DNA of 64,000 nt from Asterias amurensis (Eukaryota; Echinodermata; Asteroidea; Forcipulatida; Asteriidae). This document shows positions 11,165 to 35,000 of the stretch, piece after piece. Every line of letters begins with the position of its first letter. The stretch's first letter is position 1. A program made the position numbers and the translations under genes. The stretch is from the NCBI RefSeq assembly GCF_032118995.1, contig NC_092660.1:3983501-4047500 (forward strand), read 5' to 3'. The notes below the pieces were generated by a model. That model was not told where the DNA came from, made no database searches, and worked only from the letters and a program-made list of their open reading frames with translations.

Positions 11165-11765
11165 ATAATGATAACTAATGAATATTCAGACAAGAACTGT
11201 GGCGAATATTCAAAAGTTGCTGATGAACGTTCATAGAAGCTAACGGATGAATATTCAGAGATGTATTATTAGAATCAGCATTGAATCAAGCCATGACATT
11301 AACCGCTGAGTATTCAGATGATTTCTGAAGCGAATATTCAATGGTTGCTGATGAACGTTCAAAAGACAACAGATGAATATTCAATGATTGCTGATGAGTG
11401 CTCAGTAGCTAACTAATGAATATTCAGTGATTGGTGATGAATATTCAGATGATAACTGAAGCAAATACTCAATGGTTGCCGATGAACGTTCAGAAGACAA
11501 CTGATGAATATTCAATTAATGCTCAGTGACTAACTAATGAATATTCAGTGAGTGGTGATGAATATTCTGATGATAACTGAAGCAAATATTCAATAGTTGC
11601 TGATGAACGTTCAGAAGACAACTGATGAATATTCAATGACTAGCTGATGAATGCTCAGTAGCTTACTGATGAATATTCAGTGATTGGTGATGAATATTCA
11701 GATGATAACGGATGGATAGCCAGTGATTGGTGAAGAATGTTCGGACGTCTGATGAATATTTAGTA
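11165..11765 (+). repeat. AT-rich minisatellite with TGAATATTCA palindromes
   Basis: The short palindrome TGAATATTCA or a close variant recurs through 600 bp. A higher-order block of about 120-140 bp beginning AGATGATAACTGAAGC recurs near 11310, 11446, 11570 and 11697. It lies in the FBXW9/PGAP6 interval. Confidence 0.85.
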
Positions 11766-12162
11766 CATCATCATCACAAGGCTCATTCAATATCAGTTTG
11801 TAATCACTCTCTGCGTAAATAAACATATAAAAACCATCGTTACTCCGACAGCTCAATAACCTGAAACGCGACACCAAAGTCATTTAAAATTATTTCCTCA
11901 TTTTCAGAATCTTAATATTAATTTAACTGTCTGTAAAATCAAATTTATTGTTAAAATAATATACACATTTTTCAAATAAACATTTGTTTTAATTATTTAA
12001 TCCTGAGCTATTACCTCAACATTGTGTTTAAAAAAAGAGGTCTATTTGCTTAAAAATAAATAGGGGCTCTAAGGTCGATTTCAGTACTTTGTGATGAAGT
12101 TATTTTCCAACAAAATTCACTAACCTCTCACCAAATTGGTGTAAAATTGTAGCTTATAACCT

Positions 12163-12548
12163 TTAACGGAAGTGGACACTATTGGTAGTTACTCGTAATA
12201 ATTTGTATCATACAACCTTTCTTGATTAAGAGTGATGGGGAGAGTTTGATGGTATAAAACATTGTGAGAAACAGCTCCTTCTGAAGTGACGTAGTTTTTG
12301 AGAAAGAAGTAATTTTCCACGAATTTGATTTAGAGACCTCAGATTTAGAATTTGAGGTCTCCAAATCAAGCATCTGAAAGCACACAACTTCATGTGACAA
12401 GGGTGTTCTTTCTTTCATTATTATCTTGCAACTTCGACGACCGGCTGAGCTCACATTTTTACAGGTTTGTTATTTTATGAATATGTTGAGATACACCAAG
12501 TGAGAAGACTAGTCTTTAACAATTAGCAATAGTGTCCAGTGTCATAAA
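12163..12548 (-). mobile_element. TTAA-type MITE, family A
   Basis: GGAAGTGGACACTATTGG at the left and CAATAGTGTCCAGTGTC at the right. The interior is the reverse complement of the copy at 9443. Confidence 0.82.
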
Positions 12549-12584
12549 GCTTGGGTTAAACATAGACAAACTGACTAGAACGAT

Positions 12585-12652
12585 ACTTGACTCTGCGACC
12601 TACAGATTAACGCGCCGGGTTCTACCAACAGAGCTATCTAGCCCTAACGCTG
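12585..12652 (-). mobile_element. tRNA-like SINE head or tRNA fossil
   Basis: The minus strand reads TAGCTCTGTTGGTAGAACCC, an A-box and D-arm, then GGTCGCAGAGTCAAG, a weak B-box. The anticodon region does not fold into a clear tRNA, so a working tRNA gene is not supported. Confidence 0.4.
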
Positions 12653-13131
12653 GCGATCGATTTTATTAATACCTTTGTTCAGGGGTGTCAGTCAGTCAGA
12701 GGCCATTCAACCTGTGTAACTGCCGTATAGCCAGGGATCACATCCAAGTTTGCGATACAACCTGGGAAAGGGCAGCAGAGGTTAGAGACTTGTAATTATT
12801 TCCACTTTCATAAGGAGTCTATCTACTGGGAAATAAGTGCATCACAACACTGAATTTGAACTTAAAGCCCCTTAAGTTGCACACGTTTAGCAGGGGTTGT
12901 CTTGGCACAAAGAATTCTATACATCAGGTGAGCTCTTCTGGTCTTGTAAAATAAGTGATGTCCCTATGAAAAGTTTGAGCTGCATGGCCTGTGGTCTTGA
13001 GGATTTCTCCTACCAAATTTGCCCCCTTTACGGGAGGCATCATATCGGTGAATTAAATTAATTTAAATGGAAATTAAGCGTCATGTATGCGGAATAAAGC
13101 AAGTTGCACATTTCATGAGTATGTGGTATCT

Positions 13132-13264
13132 GGGGTCGATTTCACAAAGAGTTAGGACTAGTCCTAGCTTAGGACTAGTCCTAACTTATATGCAACTTGC
13201 ACGGATAGAGTAATGATCCTAACTCGAGATAAGACTAGTCCTAACTCTTTGTGAAGTCCACCCC
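13132..13264. mobile_element. Family B MITE
   Basis: Inverted ends GGGGTCGATTTCACAAAG and CTTTGTGAAGTCCACCCC with AGGACTAGTCCTA arms. Confidence 0.85.
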
Positions 13265-13288
13265 TATGAATCAGCATTACATTTTTTT

Positions 13289-13370
13289 TTTTTTTTATTT
13301 TATTTATGCAAGTTGCCCAAAACAAGGCTAAAAGCCATTCAAGGTTAAGGGCAACAAGAAAGAAAACATA
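13289..13370 (+). mobile_element. Diverged family E fragment
   Basis: A T-rich stretch then TATGCAAGTTGCCC and GGCTAAAAGCCATTCAAGG, a worn version of the family E start seen at 28968 and 62800. Confidence 0.5.
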
Positions 13371-14259
13371 GATACGCAGAAACTCAGTGGAGCTGAAGGT
13401 AGGAACTGACAGTCCTGTTGTTGACAAAATCAAAATCAATCAATCTATGACCCTGCCTTCAAGCATGGTTTCACCTCCATGCTTTACGCCAGCACAAAGA
13501 ACATAATTGATAACTTAGCTGCGTCATGTTCATGCTCTGAATATTAATGAGCTTGGACAGACCATGTGACCTATGACATCACATAATTGCCAAAGAGCCA
13601 TGGAGCCTGGGCTTCCAGCAGACACGTTTCGAACACAGCCCAATGGAAGCAAACATTAAATCTTCAAAATTGCACTTTATGATTTTTGTCATCTTTTGAT
13701 ATGAATAACGGGGCATAACATTTAAAAACTTGTTCGGCTTGGAAAATTACGACACAACTTGTAAACATTTTCCATAATGACCAGTGTGGTATCTTGCCTG
13801 CCAGCAAAGCCATGGAATGTTCTCTCTCACAAAGTGCACATGGTCTATACAACATTAAACACTTTAACACTGACACATATAAAGCATGCAAATGCCACAA
13901 AAAAAAAACATTTACTGAAAGCGTTCGTCAGGACTGACACTCAAAGCTGTAGCAAGCAAACTGACTGACATAACTACACTGGAATACCAACAGCCTGGCT
14001 GATTCATACCAAAATGGATTGGGGTGATTATTACCAGCGGGTAAGACCTTCCCATTCCATAGGGTCAAATATTAAATATTTTGACAAAAATTAGTATACT
14101 CTGATAAAAATTATCTCAGTTATATAAAATACAATTTGTGTTTATAACATGACGAGAGTCACACACACTGTAATTATTATTGATAATGCACATGAATCTA
14201 GTTCCCAAACCACATTGACCTCAAGTTAGGCCCACACTACTGGGGTCAAAGTTGAAAGG

Positions 14260-25448
<11,189 letters not shown>

Positions 25449-26081
25449 TATATATTACTTGCTTTTTAGCTTCACTGACAGACTAATAGAGATTTAACTA
25501 GCAATATTGTGAAACACTTTCCATGTTGTTTCCTCTTAGAAATGTATTTTTTTATTCTAAGTTCATCGAAGCCAAACAAGCCGCTTGAGGGCGGTATGCA
25601 TCTTACGCAAGCGCAGATTTTTTTATGGTCGAGTACTGTGGCTACGACTAAAGTTATGGGCTGGGTTCGTTGAGTCAGTGGAATAGTTCATTTTATTAAT
25701 GGGTAATTTATAAATTAAATATGAGCAAATAAAAATCTGTAAATAAAAACACAGACTTTTATGAATAAATATTATCACGAATAACTTGTAAAAATACAAT
25801 TTATGTTTTTTTATAAATTAATAGAGAAATATAGGTCAAGTTTGTAAACATTATTAAGGAACTTTGACTAAACAACCCTTGTAACAAGTGGATCATGATG
25901 AAACCTTTAGCGGCTTTGACTACAAATCTTAGCCCAAACATCATGCGCAAAAATATCACACACAAGTCGTGTTTGTATGCAGATTTGTAACCGGGTCACA
26001 GTCCAAAGAACAAACCGGATTTTTTTATCGTAACTTTATGAAATTTTGTTCTTCTGCTGGTCTTTCGGTCAAGCTTGTGTT
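25449..26081. promoter_or_regulatory. Divergent promoter region, PGAP6 / SPTLC1
   Basis: 633 bp separate the two start codons, which point away from each other, so both promoters must lie here or overlap the 5' exons. I could not place start sites and saw no convincing TATA box. The arrangement is seen; sharing is inferred. Confidence 0.6.
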
Positions 26082-29000
26082 ATGAACGACAATATGGAGA
26101 GCGTTTTACCGCTACTCACTCCAGAGCCATGGAGTTTCGAGGAACTTTTCGAGGCGTTTCGGCAGGTGAGTTTTTGTTCACCAATCAATTGGCATTCACT
26201 TCATTGCATCCTATATTCCTACTATATTAAATCATGGAGCAATAAACTAGTTTATTGCTCCATGATTAAATGCAAACACAAGTTAAATTCAAACCACCAA
26301 ACCATAGCAATGGACGGCTGGCTGGAGGTGACTTTCTCAAGTTTCAGTTCAGAGTCCAGTCCACCATCTGACCATGAGTAATGCTAGCCGTAACCTATCA
26401 ATATATATGGGGGTTCATTATTAATTTGTATTGATAAATAATTTGTTCTTTTTATTCATGTATTCTTTTCTTTTTTTCTTTTCCTTTTCATTTTGTTTGG
26501 TTAACTAAAACTTAAAAGGGAGGGGGGAGGTTAAATTCTTAAATTATTAAGGTCAAATTATATTTAGACAAAGACTTGACAGAAAACTACAGCCCCCAGA
26601 AGCAGAGAGGCAAGGCACTTATTATGATAATAATACAAAGAAGTGTCGTTGTCGGGCGGGAGTTTCTGCATGAGTGTGTGAGAATTCAGTCCCCGTAATG
26701 AATTATGGGCTTGAATTTTCCTTTTTACCGGTCAAAATTTCTCAAAAGGAATCTTTTTAAAAGGGAATTTCAAACCAACACTCGATTAAAAGTAAGAATA
26801 TTTAAAACATCAAGTAAATCCCCTAAATAAAAGGTGGTGGCTGAATGCTACCTGAACACGCCAGAACGGACAACAACACTTTGTAAAAGCACTGAAAAAC
26901 CATATTAAATCATAAATTAACCATTGAAGTGGAAAAATTGTAAATATCCAAATTGCCTTCAATCTGTTGAAAAAATGCGTTATATAATCATGGAGTGTAG
27001 GAAAAACAAAAGTTTCCCATTGTGGGGTGTCCAAATTGAAGTGCCCTTTGCAAAATGAAAATGGCCACCACGCCCTTTTCAAAATGTTCAAAGATGAAAT
27101 TCCAGGGCCCAATGTCATAGAGCTGCTAAGCACAAAAATTTGCTTAGCATGAAATGTCTTTCTTGATAAAAAACATGATTACCAACTTAATTTCCATTTG
27201 TTGCATATTATTGCTTTGTGGTATTCAGCTATTCGCTTATCCTGAAAATTATGTAGAAATTTAATTGGTGATCTTGTTTTTATCAAGGAAGAAATTTTAT
27301 GCTAAGCAAATTTTTGTGCTTAGCAACTCTATGAAACTTGGCCCAGGCCTTGAACTGTGACAATCAATTTCATAAGCCTTTTTTAGGTATGGCGGACGTG
27401 ATACGCGCGCGTCACACTCCGCGACTGATGCCACGCTCACCATGTTGGTAGTCATTAGGTTTACTTGTAAACGCCGCGTTGCCTAAAATGCGCACTTCAC
27501 TGAATAACATACGTTCTATTTCTATGGTCAACACGCACAAATTTACCACAACTTTACAGTGTTGTAGCATTGTGTCCGCCATATGTCAAAAAGCAGGCCT
27601 GATACTTCACCGAGGCAACGGAGGCAATTGCCTCCGTTGCCCCTTGCCATTGCCTTGGTGCCCTTGAAATGCTCCAGTAGGAATTTACAATTTCCTCATA
27701 GGGTGCCCTTTGCCAAAGATAAAATGCCTTGGTGCCCTTGCCCTTTCAAAAACGAAGCATACAGCCCTGAAAAAGGCTTATTATATACTCATGATGTGAT
27801 ATGACAATATACAAGGAGCACCTAATGATGGCTCACACTGTGCAGTTAAATGGTTTCAAATGGTAGGTTATCTCGCTGGAGAATCTTACCATGAAAGGTT
27901 CAAACAACTTTTGTGTGGCATGTGGACAAGGCAGCAAGGCTCACTATTAACACTAAACCAGAGGCCAGTGATTTCAGATTTAGGCCAGCGAACTTTGGTC
28001 ATGCAATTTCGGCGGTTTTGTGCTGCCAATAATAACACATCTTGAATTAAAAACATTTTTAATTTTAAGGCAGTAGAGACTATTGGTAATTACTCAAAAT
28101 ATTTATTAGCATAAAACCTTACTTGGTTACAAGTAATGGGGAGAGGTTGGTAGTATAACACATTGTGAGAAACGGGTCCCTCTGAAGTGCCATAGTTTTT
28201 GAGAAAGAAGTAATTTTCCATGAATATGATTTTGAGACCTCAGATTTAGAACTTGAGGTCTCGAAATCAACCATCTTAACGCACACAACTTTGTGTGACC
28301 GGGGTGTTTTTCTCTTTCATTATTATCTTGAAAATTTGATGACCGATTGAGCTCAAATTTTCACAGGTTTGTTATTTTATTGTGAAGGCTCGTCTTTGAC
28401 AATTATCAATAGTGTCCACTGCCTTTAAAACATCTCATTTCTCCCTTTGTCTACAGGCACCAATGTACCATCTCATCTTTGAAGGCGTTCTGATTATCTT
28501 CATAGTTCGCTTACTGTTCTCCAAGAGTTACTCAATTCAGTCTAAAATAGAACTCACTGAAAAGGTACAGTTCTTATAAATGGTTCATATCAATAAATGT
28601 ACTGTTTAAGTCAAGAAATAGAAACGACCCTTCCCATGAAATATGTAAATTGCACACAGCGCGTGCGCACTAACATTTTAGTTAGCAAACATTCGATCCT
28701 CATAAACCATTCCGTCTTTTCGAAGATCTCTCAAATTATACCTCATGTCAAAATCATTTTCATAGTTGGTTTTCTTTTGTCCTCTTTGTTTTCTTTCAAT
28801 AAAGCTGTTAAGCAGGAAACTTTGATTTACAACTTTCTTTGCTTTTTAGCCAGTCACATCAACCCATATTTATCCACATAGGACAGCCAGAGATCAATAG
28901 TGTTTGGGGAAAGCCAAAGGCCGAGAGAGAAAAACCCTCATGGCGTAAGAGAGAACCAACTCGCAATTATTTTTTTATATTTTTTTTTATGCAAGTCGCC

Positions 29001-32000
29001 TGACACACAAGGCCTGAAGGCCACTTCAAGGTGTGGGCTACAATTATTTTTTCCAGAGGTCGTTGCCACCTACTCCTAGGGCTGAATCAGGGTTACCCCC
29101 TTTCACAGTCCATACGATCTGTAGGCTTGGGTATCATCAATTCGAAGCCTGGCCGGTAGAGCAGAAAGCACTACCTCCCAAATTTTATGTGTCACGACCG
29201 GGATCCGAACCCACACCCTGCTGATCAAACACCAGTGCTTGAATCGGGTGCTCTTAACCGCTCGGCAATGACACTGCCACATGGCCCTAGCTGGGTATCT
29301 AACCAGAGCCACATTGGTGAGGGGCGAGTGCTTACACATTGGCCCCCCATGCCACAAAATAAAATTTTTGTGAATTCATTTTTTTCTAGGAGAAGGACCA
29401 GTTGATTGAAGAGTGGACCCCAGAGCCGCTGGTACCCAAGCTACCTGCCGATTATGAACCTGTCAAGTACAAACTCGTCACACAGTAAGAACACAAACAC
29501 AATATCAGCTTCAGTGTTGAAGCCATGGTGGGCGGTCCTGGGCGGGCCTGCCCAGAACTCGCGATTTTTGCCCAGCACTCTGAGAAAAATACATTATGCC
29601 GCCCAGCACAGATTTCAAATATTGTCCACTCTGCATTGATCTGAGACACAGCTTATAATGAAGAGAATCAAATGTCACAGAGCAAGAACACAAACAAAAG
29701 GCCATTCAACTTTCTTTTGTGAGCATAACATAATTTTGCTGATCCCCTTTTGCTGATTTATTTCCCACCACTAAAATTGGTCTAGCTACAACCCTGCTCA
29801 GGCCGTGTCCGAAGTGGTTGCTATGGCTACAGCTGGCTTACCGCGCCATCATGCATTGAAGTATAGGACATACTTGGCAACAGTCAAAGCCATAGCCATT
29901 ACCACAAATTCAAATACGGTTTCACATTCAGTATTGGTGCAAAGTGCTTTGATATCGGTGCAAGAGTAAAGGCGAAATGAAATAAAATCATTCTCAGGCC
30001 TGTCATGCTTCAATTTTGGAGGGCAAAGGCACCAAGGCATTTTCTCCTTGGCAAAGGGCACCCTATGAGGAAATTATGTATATTTATACGGGAGCATTTC
30101 AAGGGCTTCAAGTCAATGACCAGGGGGCATGGAGGCAATCGCCTTCGTTGCCTCCGTGAAGGATCAGGCCTGGCTTCACATTCAATATCGATTCAATGGT
30201 ACTTTGATATCGATGCAAGAGTAAAGCCCAAACAAAATATAAAATTCTTCCATCATTTCCAAATCTTAAAAGAACACTTGCTTCAGACATAATTTTCTTC
30301 CTACTTTACTCTGATTTCCAATTTGTTTGCTCTTGGGAAAAAATCAGACAAGTTGTGATTTAAAAGCCTGAAAAGTCCATTAAAAGCATCAGCATGTGTT
30401 CATTTAGGTCAGCCCATTTACTCTGTAAAATGTTCCTACTTTTTTTTCCGAGGACAAAATATCATGTAATTATTGATTTGTGGTTATTTGTTTGTTACAG
30501 GCAGGGTGGAAGCATGCTGACAGTTGATGGCAAGCAAGGAATCAATCTTGGAACATTTAACTTCCTTGGAATGCTGGGCAGGAAAGAGACAGAGGTATGA
30601 TAAGATTATAATGTTAGCGCGAGCATCTGGGCTTGATTTCCAAAGAGCTAAAATTGATCTTAAGTTTGAATTAATCTTAACTGATGAGCAAAGTGTGGTT
30701 TCAAAACACAAATCACTGTGGTAATACCATAGAAATAGAATCCGGAGAACGCTGAGTGTCTCATTGTGCATGCGGTTTCGTTGTGAGACCATTTTTATGG
30801 ACGCGCATACGCCATTTTTTGTAACGCGTGTATGGCAGAATATTTTGCCATACAATTTTGCCATACAATGACAATCATTGACCAATGCAAACACTAGAAA
30901 CGGTCTATGTGCGCTGACATCTTGCCATTTTGCCATACACACGTCTCGCGCGATGATAATTTTGCCAGATGCGCGTATCGCGGGGTATCTATGCGCCGCA
31001 TTCACAGACGACACAGAGGGTGGCCGAGCTCAGCGTTCTGATAGCTCATCTTATGGTGGGTCTTAGTGCTCTGTGAAGGTAGAAGGATGACCATACTTAA
31101 CGGCACAATATACCTTCATTCATGGATTTCTTAATATTAAGATGACCATCTGTTTTTACTGTTTTTGTTTCTAATATTACAGGACGCTGCCGTCAAAAGT
31201 CTGAAGAAGTACGGAGTTGGAACATGTGGCCCTAGAGGGTTTTATGGAACGATGGGTAAGAGTCCTGTGACGTCATTCTCCAAATCTATTTGACCTCCAT
31301 AATAAATGAGAGAAAGAAAACAAATTCTGAATGTGTATTCCAAAGTTAGTTGGGGAGAGACTAAACATCACTCTCATGTCTTTACCCCCTTTGCATACAT
31401 TGTCATAAGAACTGGATTTTTTTATATTTTTATTTATTATTATTTTTTTATACTAATTTTGGTTTTTACCCATACACCGATGTGTATTTGCACTGTATGC
31501 TCAGTACTTCCCCGAGTCCTGTGAAAAAATATCACAGGCATATTACTCGGGTGGGATTCGAACCCACGACCTTTGCAATTCTAGAGCAGTGTCTTACCAA
31601 CTAGACTACCGAGGTTGCCCGGTAGCTAGAGGCAGTTCGAATCCTATGTTTTGGCAGCGGGTACCGCAACGATATAATAGATGTTAAAATATTATTTGTT
31701 TATTATGCAAGTCGCCTGACACACAAGGCCTGAAGGCCACTTCAAGGTGTAGGCTACAATTATATTTTCTAGAGGCCGTTGCCACCTACTCCGAGGGCTG
31801 AAACAGGGCTACCCCTTTCATAATCCATACGAATGTGATCTCAAAAGATTGTCTGAATTTCTCAGGCCTCTATATCCCCACACACTCAGAGCGAGAATTC
31901 AAATGTCAATGTGTTTCAAGCATTTCCAAGATTTTTACGGACTGTGTAGGGGGTAACGCTGATTGCAGCCCCAGGAGTAGGTGGCATTGTGCCCCCTGGT

Positions 32001-35000
32001 GGCAGTTGGTTTGATTTAGCAGCCCAAATCAGTTAAGTGTAGCCCTCGCCTTAAAGTGGCCTTCCAGCTTTGTGATGTTAGGAGACTTTTCATTAAAAGT
32101 CTTTTTACGGACTGTGTAGCGGGTAACCCTGTTGCAGCCCCAGGAGTAGGTGGTAACTTGCTTGGGCTGATTTTGTGCTTACTGTTCGATTTCCATTTCA
32201 TAGCGCTGCTAACCGTAAGCACAGAAAAGGCATGATAACCTTCCGGTGCTTACTGCTTGAAAATAAATGACGTCACAATGCAAATCCACGGTAAACACGC
32301 AACATGGCCGCCAAATTCTTCTGCTAACCCATGAAGTACGCTAAGGCTTAAGCAAATTTTTCTGCTACAGTAAGCAGGCAAATTTGCTTACCATTAAGCA
32401 GCGCTATGAAATTGGGCCCAGGTGAGGCTTTACTTGTGTCAACAGCCCAAATAGAGTAGCCCTCGCCTTGAAGTGGCCATCAAGCGTTGTTATGTTAAGA
32501 GATTTCTCATAAAACGTATTGTGTAAATTGTTTTCTTTGTAGATGTACATTTGAACTTTGAGCAGCGTATTGCTAGTTTCTTCGGCATGGAGGAAGGGAT
32601 CCTGTACTCTTACGGATTCTCAACTGTCGCTAGCTGCATCCCAGCCTACTCCAAGAGAGGAGATATCATATTCTGGTAAGAAAGTAGTAAAATTATTACT
32701 TAATATCAACGGTAAGCTTTCCATATCTGTGCTTTGATTTGTCCGAGGTGATGTTTGTCATCTGCTCGTTAGGTCGTCCGCATCATCCAGCAGTGGCATT
32801 TGTTTGTGTGTATGTACATAAGATTTGACTGAACATCTCTAAGTGAAATGACTGCAAGGTGAAAGGTGATTATGGACAGGGATTTATGTAGGCTCAAGGT
32901 TACACTGAGACGTACTAATTGAAGTTTTGTCAGTTGGAAGTGTAGTATGATTGATTGGGTTTTTCATTTGGTTCTTGATTAAGCGTACCATGATTTACAA
33001 TGTTGTTACTATACACTCCCATACCTCACCACTTCTAAGATAACTACACTGGATCCCAATAGCCCAACGCATTGAGTTCCGCACGCTGGTCCATACCTAC
33101 AAATCATTAAACCACAGTGCTCCAGATTATCTCTCTTCACTTTTTGAAATCCATGACTGTCCGTACTCCCTTTGAAGGTATGATGCGATCTCACGCAAAC
33201 AAGCCGGTTAGAGAGCTTTTTCCACTGCTCCCTCCCGCCTATGGAACAGTCTTCCTGTCCTCATTAAAAAGGCTGAGACTGTGTTGTCCTTCAAAAAGGG
33301 TCTCAAGACGCACCTGTTCTCCAACTCCAACAGAGTGTGGGTTCGAATCCCCAGCCGTGACACTTGTGTCCTTAAGCAAGACACTTGACCATTGCTTCGT
33401 CCTTCGGATGGGACGTAAGGCCGTTGGTCCCATGTGTTGTGTAACGCATGTAAAAGAACCCAGTGAACTTATCGAAAAGGGAAGGGGTTCGCCCCGGTTT
33501 TCCTGGTTGTGGCTGCTTAATGCGCCGTAGCACCTTGTAAAGCCTTATAAGGTGCTAACTAATTGGGTCTCAAAAATTCATCACTGCAATAACCTATCTT
33601 TCTGAAAGTTTGTATATACTCAGCGCCTTATTATTATTTGATGTAGCGATGAGGGAGTGTGCTTCGCAGTACAGATGGGCCTCTTAGCTTCACGCAGCCA
33701 GATTAAATTCTTCAAACACAATGACATGGAGGATCTAGAAAGATTGCTGGAAGAACAAGCAGTTGAAGACAAGAAGGTATCCCCCAACTCTCTTGCCTCC
33801 CCCCCCCCCCCAACTCCACATCCTCCAAAACGGCTTCGCTCCTCATCTAACCTGCTCCTCAACACTCAACATTCAACTTTGCTTGCACTCATGTGGTAAT
33901 TGTTGTTTCTCACATGTGGTTTGGTGTGTTAATGGGACAATATCCACAAAATTCTTTAAAGGCAGTGGACACTATTGGTTATTGTCAAAGACTAGCCTTC
34001 ACAGTTGGTGTATCTCAACATATGCATGAAATAACAAACCTGTGAAAATTTGAGCTCAACCGGTCATTGAACTTGGGAGATAAAAATGAAAGGAAAAAAC
34101 ACTCTTATCACACGAAGTTGTGTGCAGTTAGATGGTTGATTTCGTGACCTCAAGTTCTAAATCTCAGGTCTCAAAATCAAATTCATGGAAAATTACTTCT
34201 TTCTCGAAAACTATGGCACTTCAGAGGGAGCCGTTTCTTACAATGTGTTATACCATCAACCTCTCCCCATTACTCGTCACCAAGAAAGCTTTTATGCTAA
34301 TAAATATTATTACCAATAATGTCCACTGCCTTTAAAAGACAGCTAGTAGACAAAAACAAATAAAGTACATACAAGAATCATAAAATCTGAGGAAATAGAC
34401 ACCATGTAAAAACATGCTCGGCCATTTCCTTAGAACCTCTTCCCACTTGAACTCAGACAAGAAACTAGGAAGGCACTAAAAACTAACCTCTACAGCGGTT
34501 CGGAACTTTTCTTGTCCTCCCGGAATATTCCAGCACGGTTCGTGACAATCCCCCACGCAGCAGGTTTGGGGAGTTGTTACATAAGAGTGGACTAACCACT
34601 AGGACCTGGTTGTTAATATTTTCATGTTTAAAAGATGCAAGCACTGCTTCAGACCTCTTTATTAAAATACATTTGTAGCAGCAGGTTTGGGGAGTTGTTA
34701 CATAAGAGTGGACTAACCACTGGGACCTGGTTGTTTATATCTTCATGTTTAAAAGATGCAAGCACTGCTTTAAACCTCTTTATTCAAGTACTTTTGTAGT
34801 AGCAGGTTTGGGGAGTTGTTACATAAGAGTGGACTAACCATTGGAACCTGGTTGTATATATTTTCCATGTTTTTAAAAAGATGCAAGCACTGCTTCAGAC
34901 CTCTTTATTCAAGTACATTTGTAGCAGCAGGTTTGGGGAGTTGTTACATAAGAGTGGTCTAACCACTAGGACCTGGTTGTTAATATTTTCATGTCTAAAA

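Larger units (their letters stand above)
5272..14259. other. Convergent intergenic region, FBXW9 / PGAP6 3' ends
   Basis: No coding exon could be supported between the two convergent stops. It holds the 3' untranslated regions, whose ends I cannot place, MITEs, a LINE fragment, SINE pieces and a minisatellite listed separately. I see nothing recognisable in about 7560-8070, 8440-8870, 10960-11160, 11770-12160, 12660-13130 and 13440-14250. Confidence 0.6.

Noticed and set aside
30484-31014. 176-residue minus-strand open frame
   Set aside because: It spans the antisense of SPTLC1 exon 4 and a family G MITE, and matches no protein family.
31535-31668. Genuine tRNA gene (A-box and B-box both present)
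   Set aside because: The cloverleaf does not close, there are several diverged copies, and each continues into a shared SINE body.
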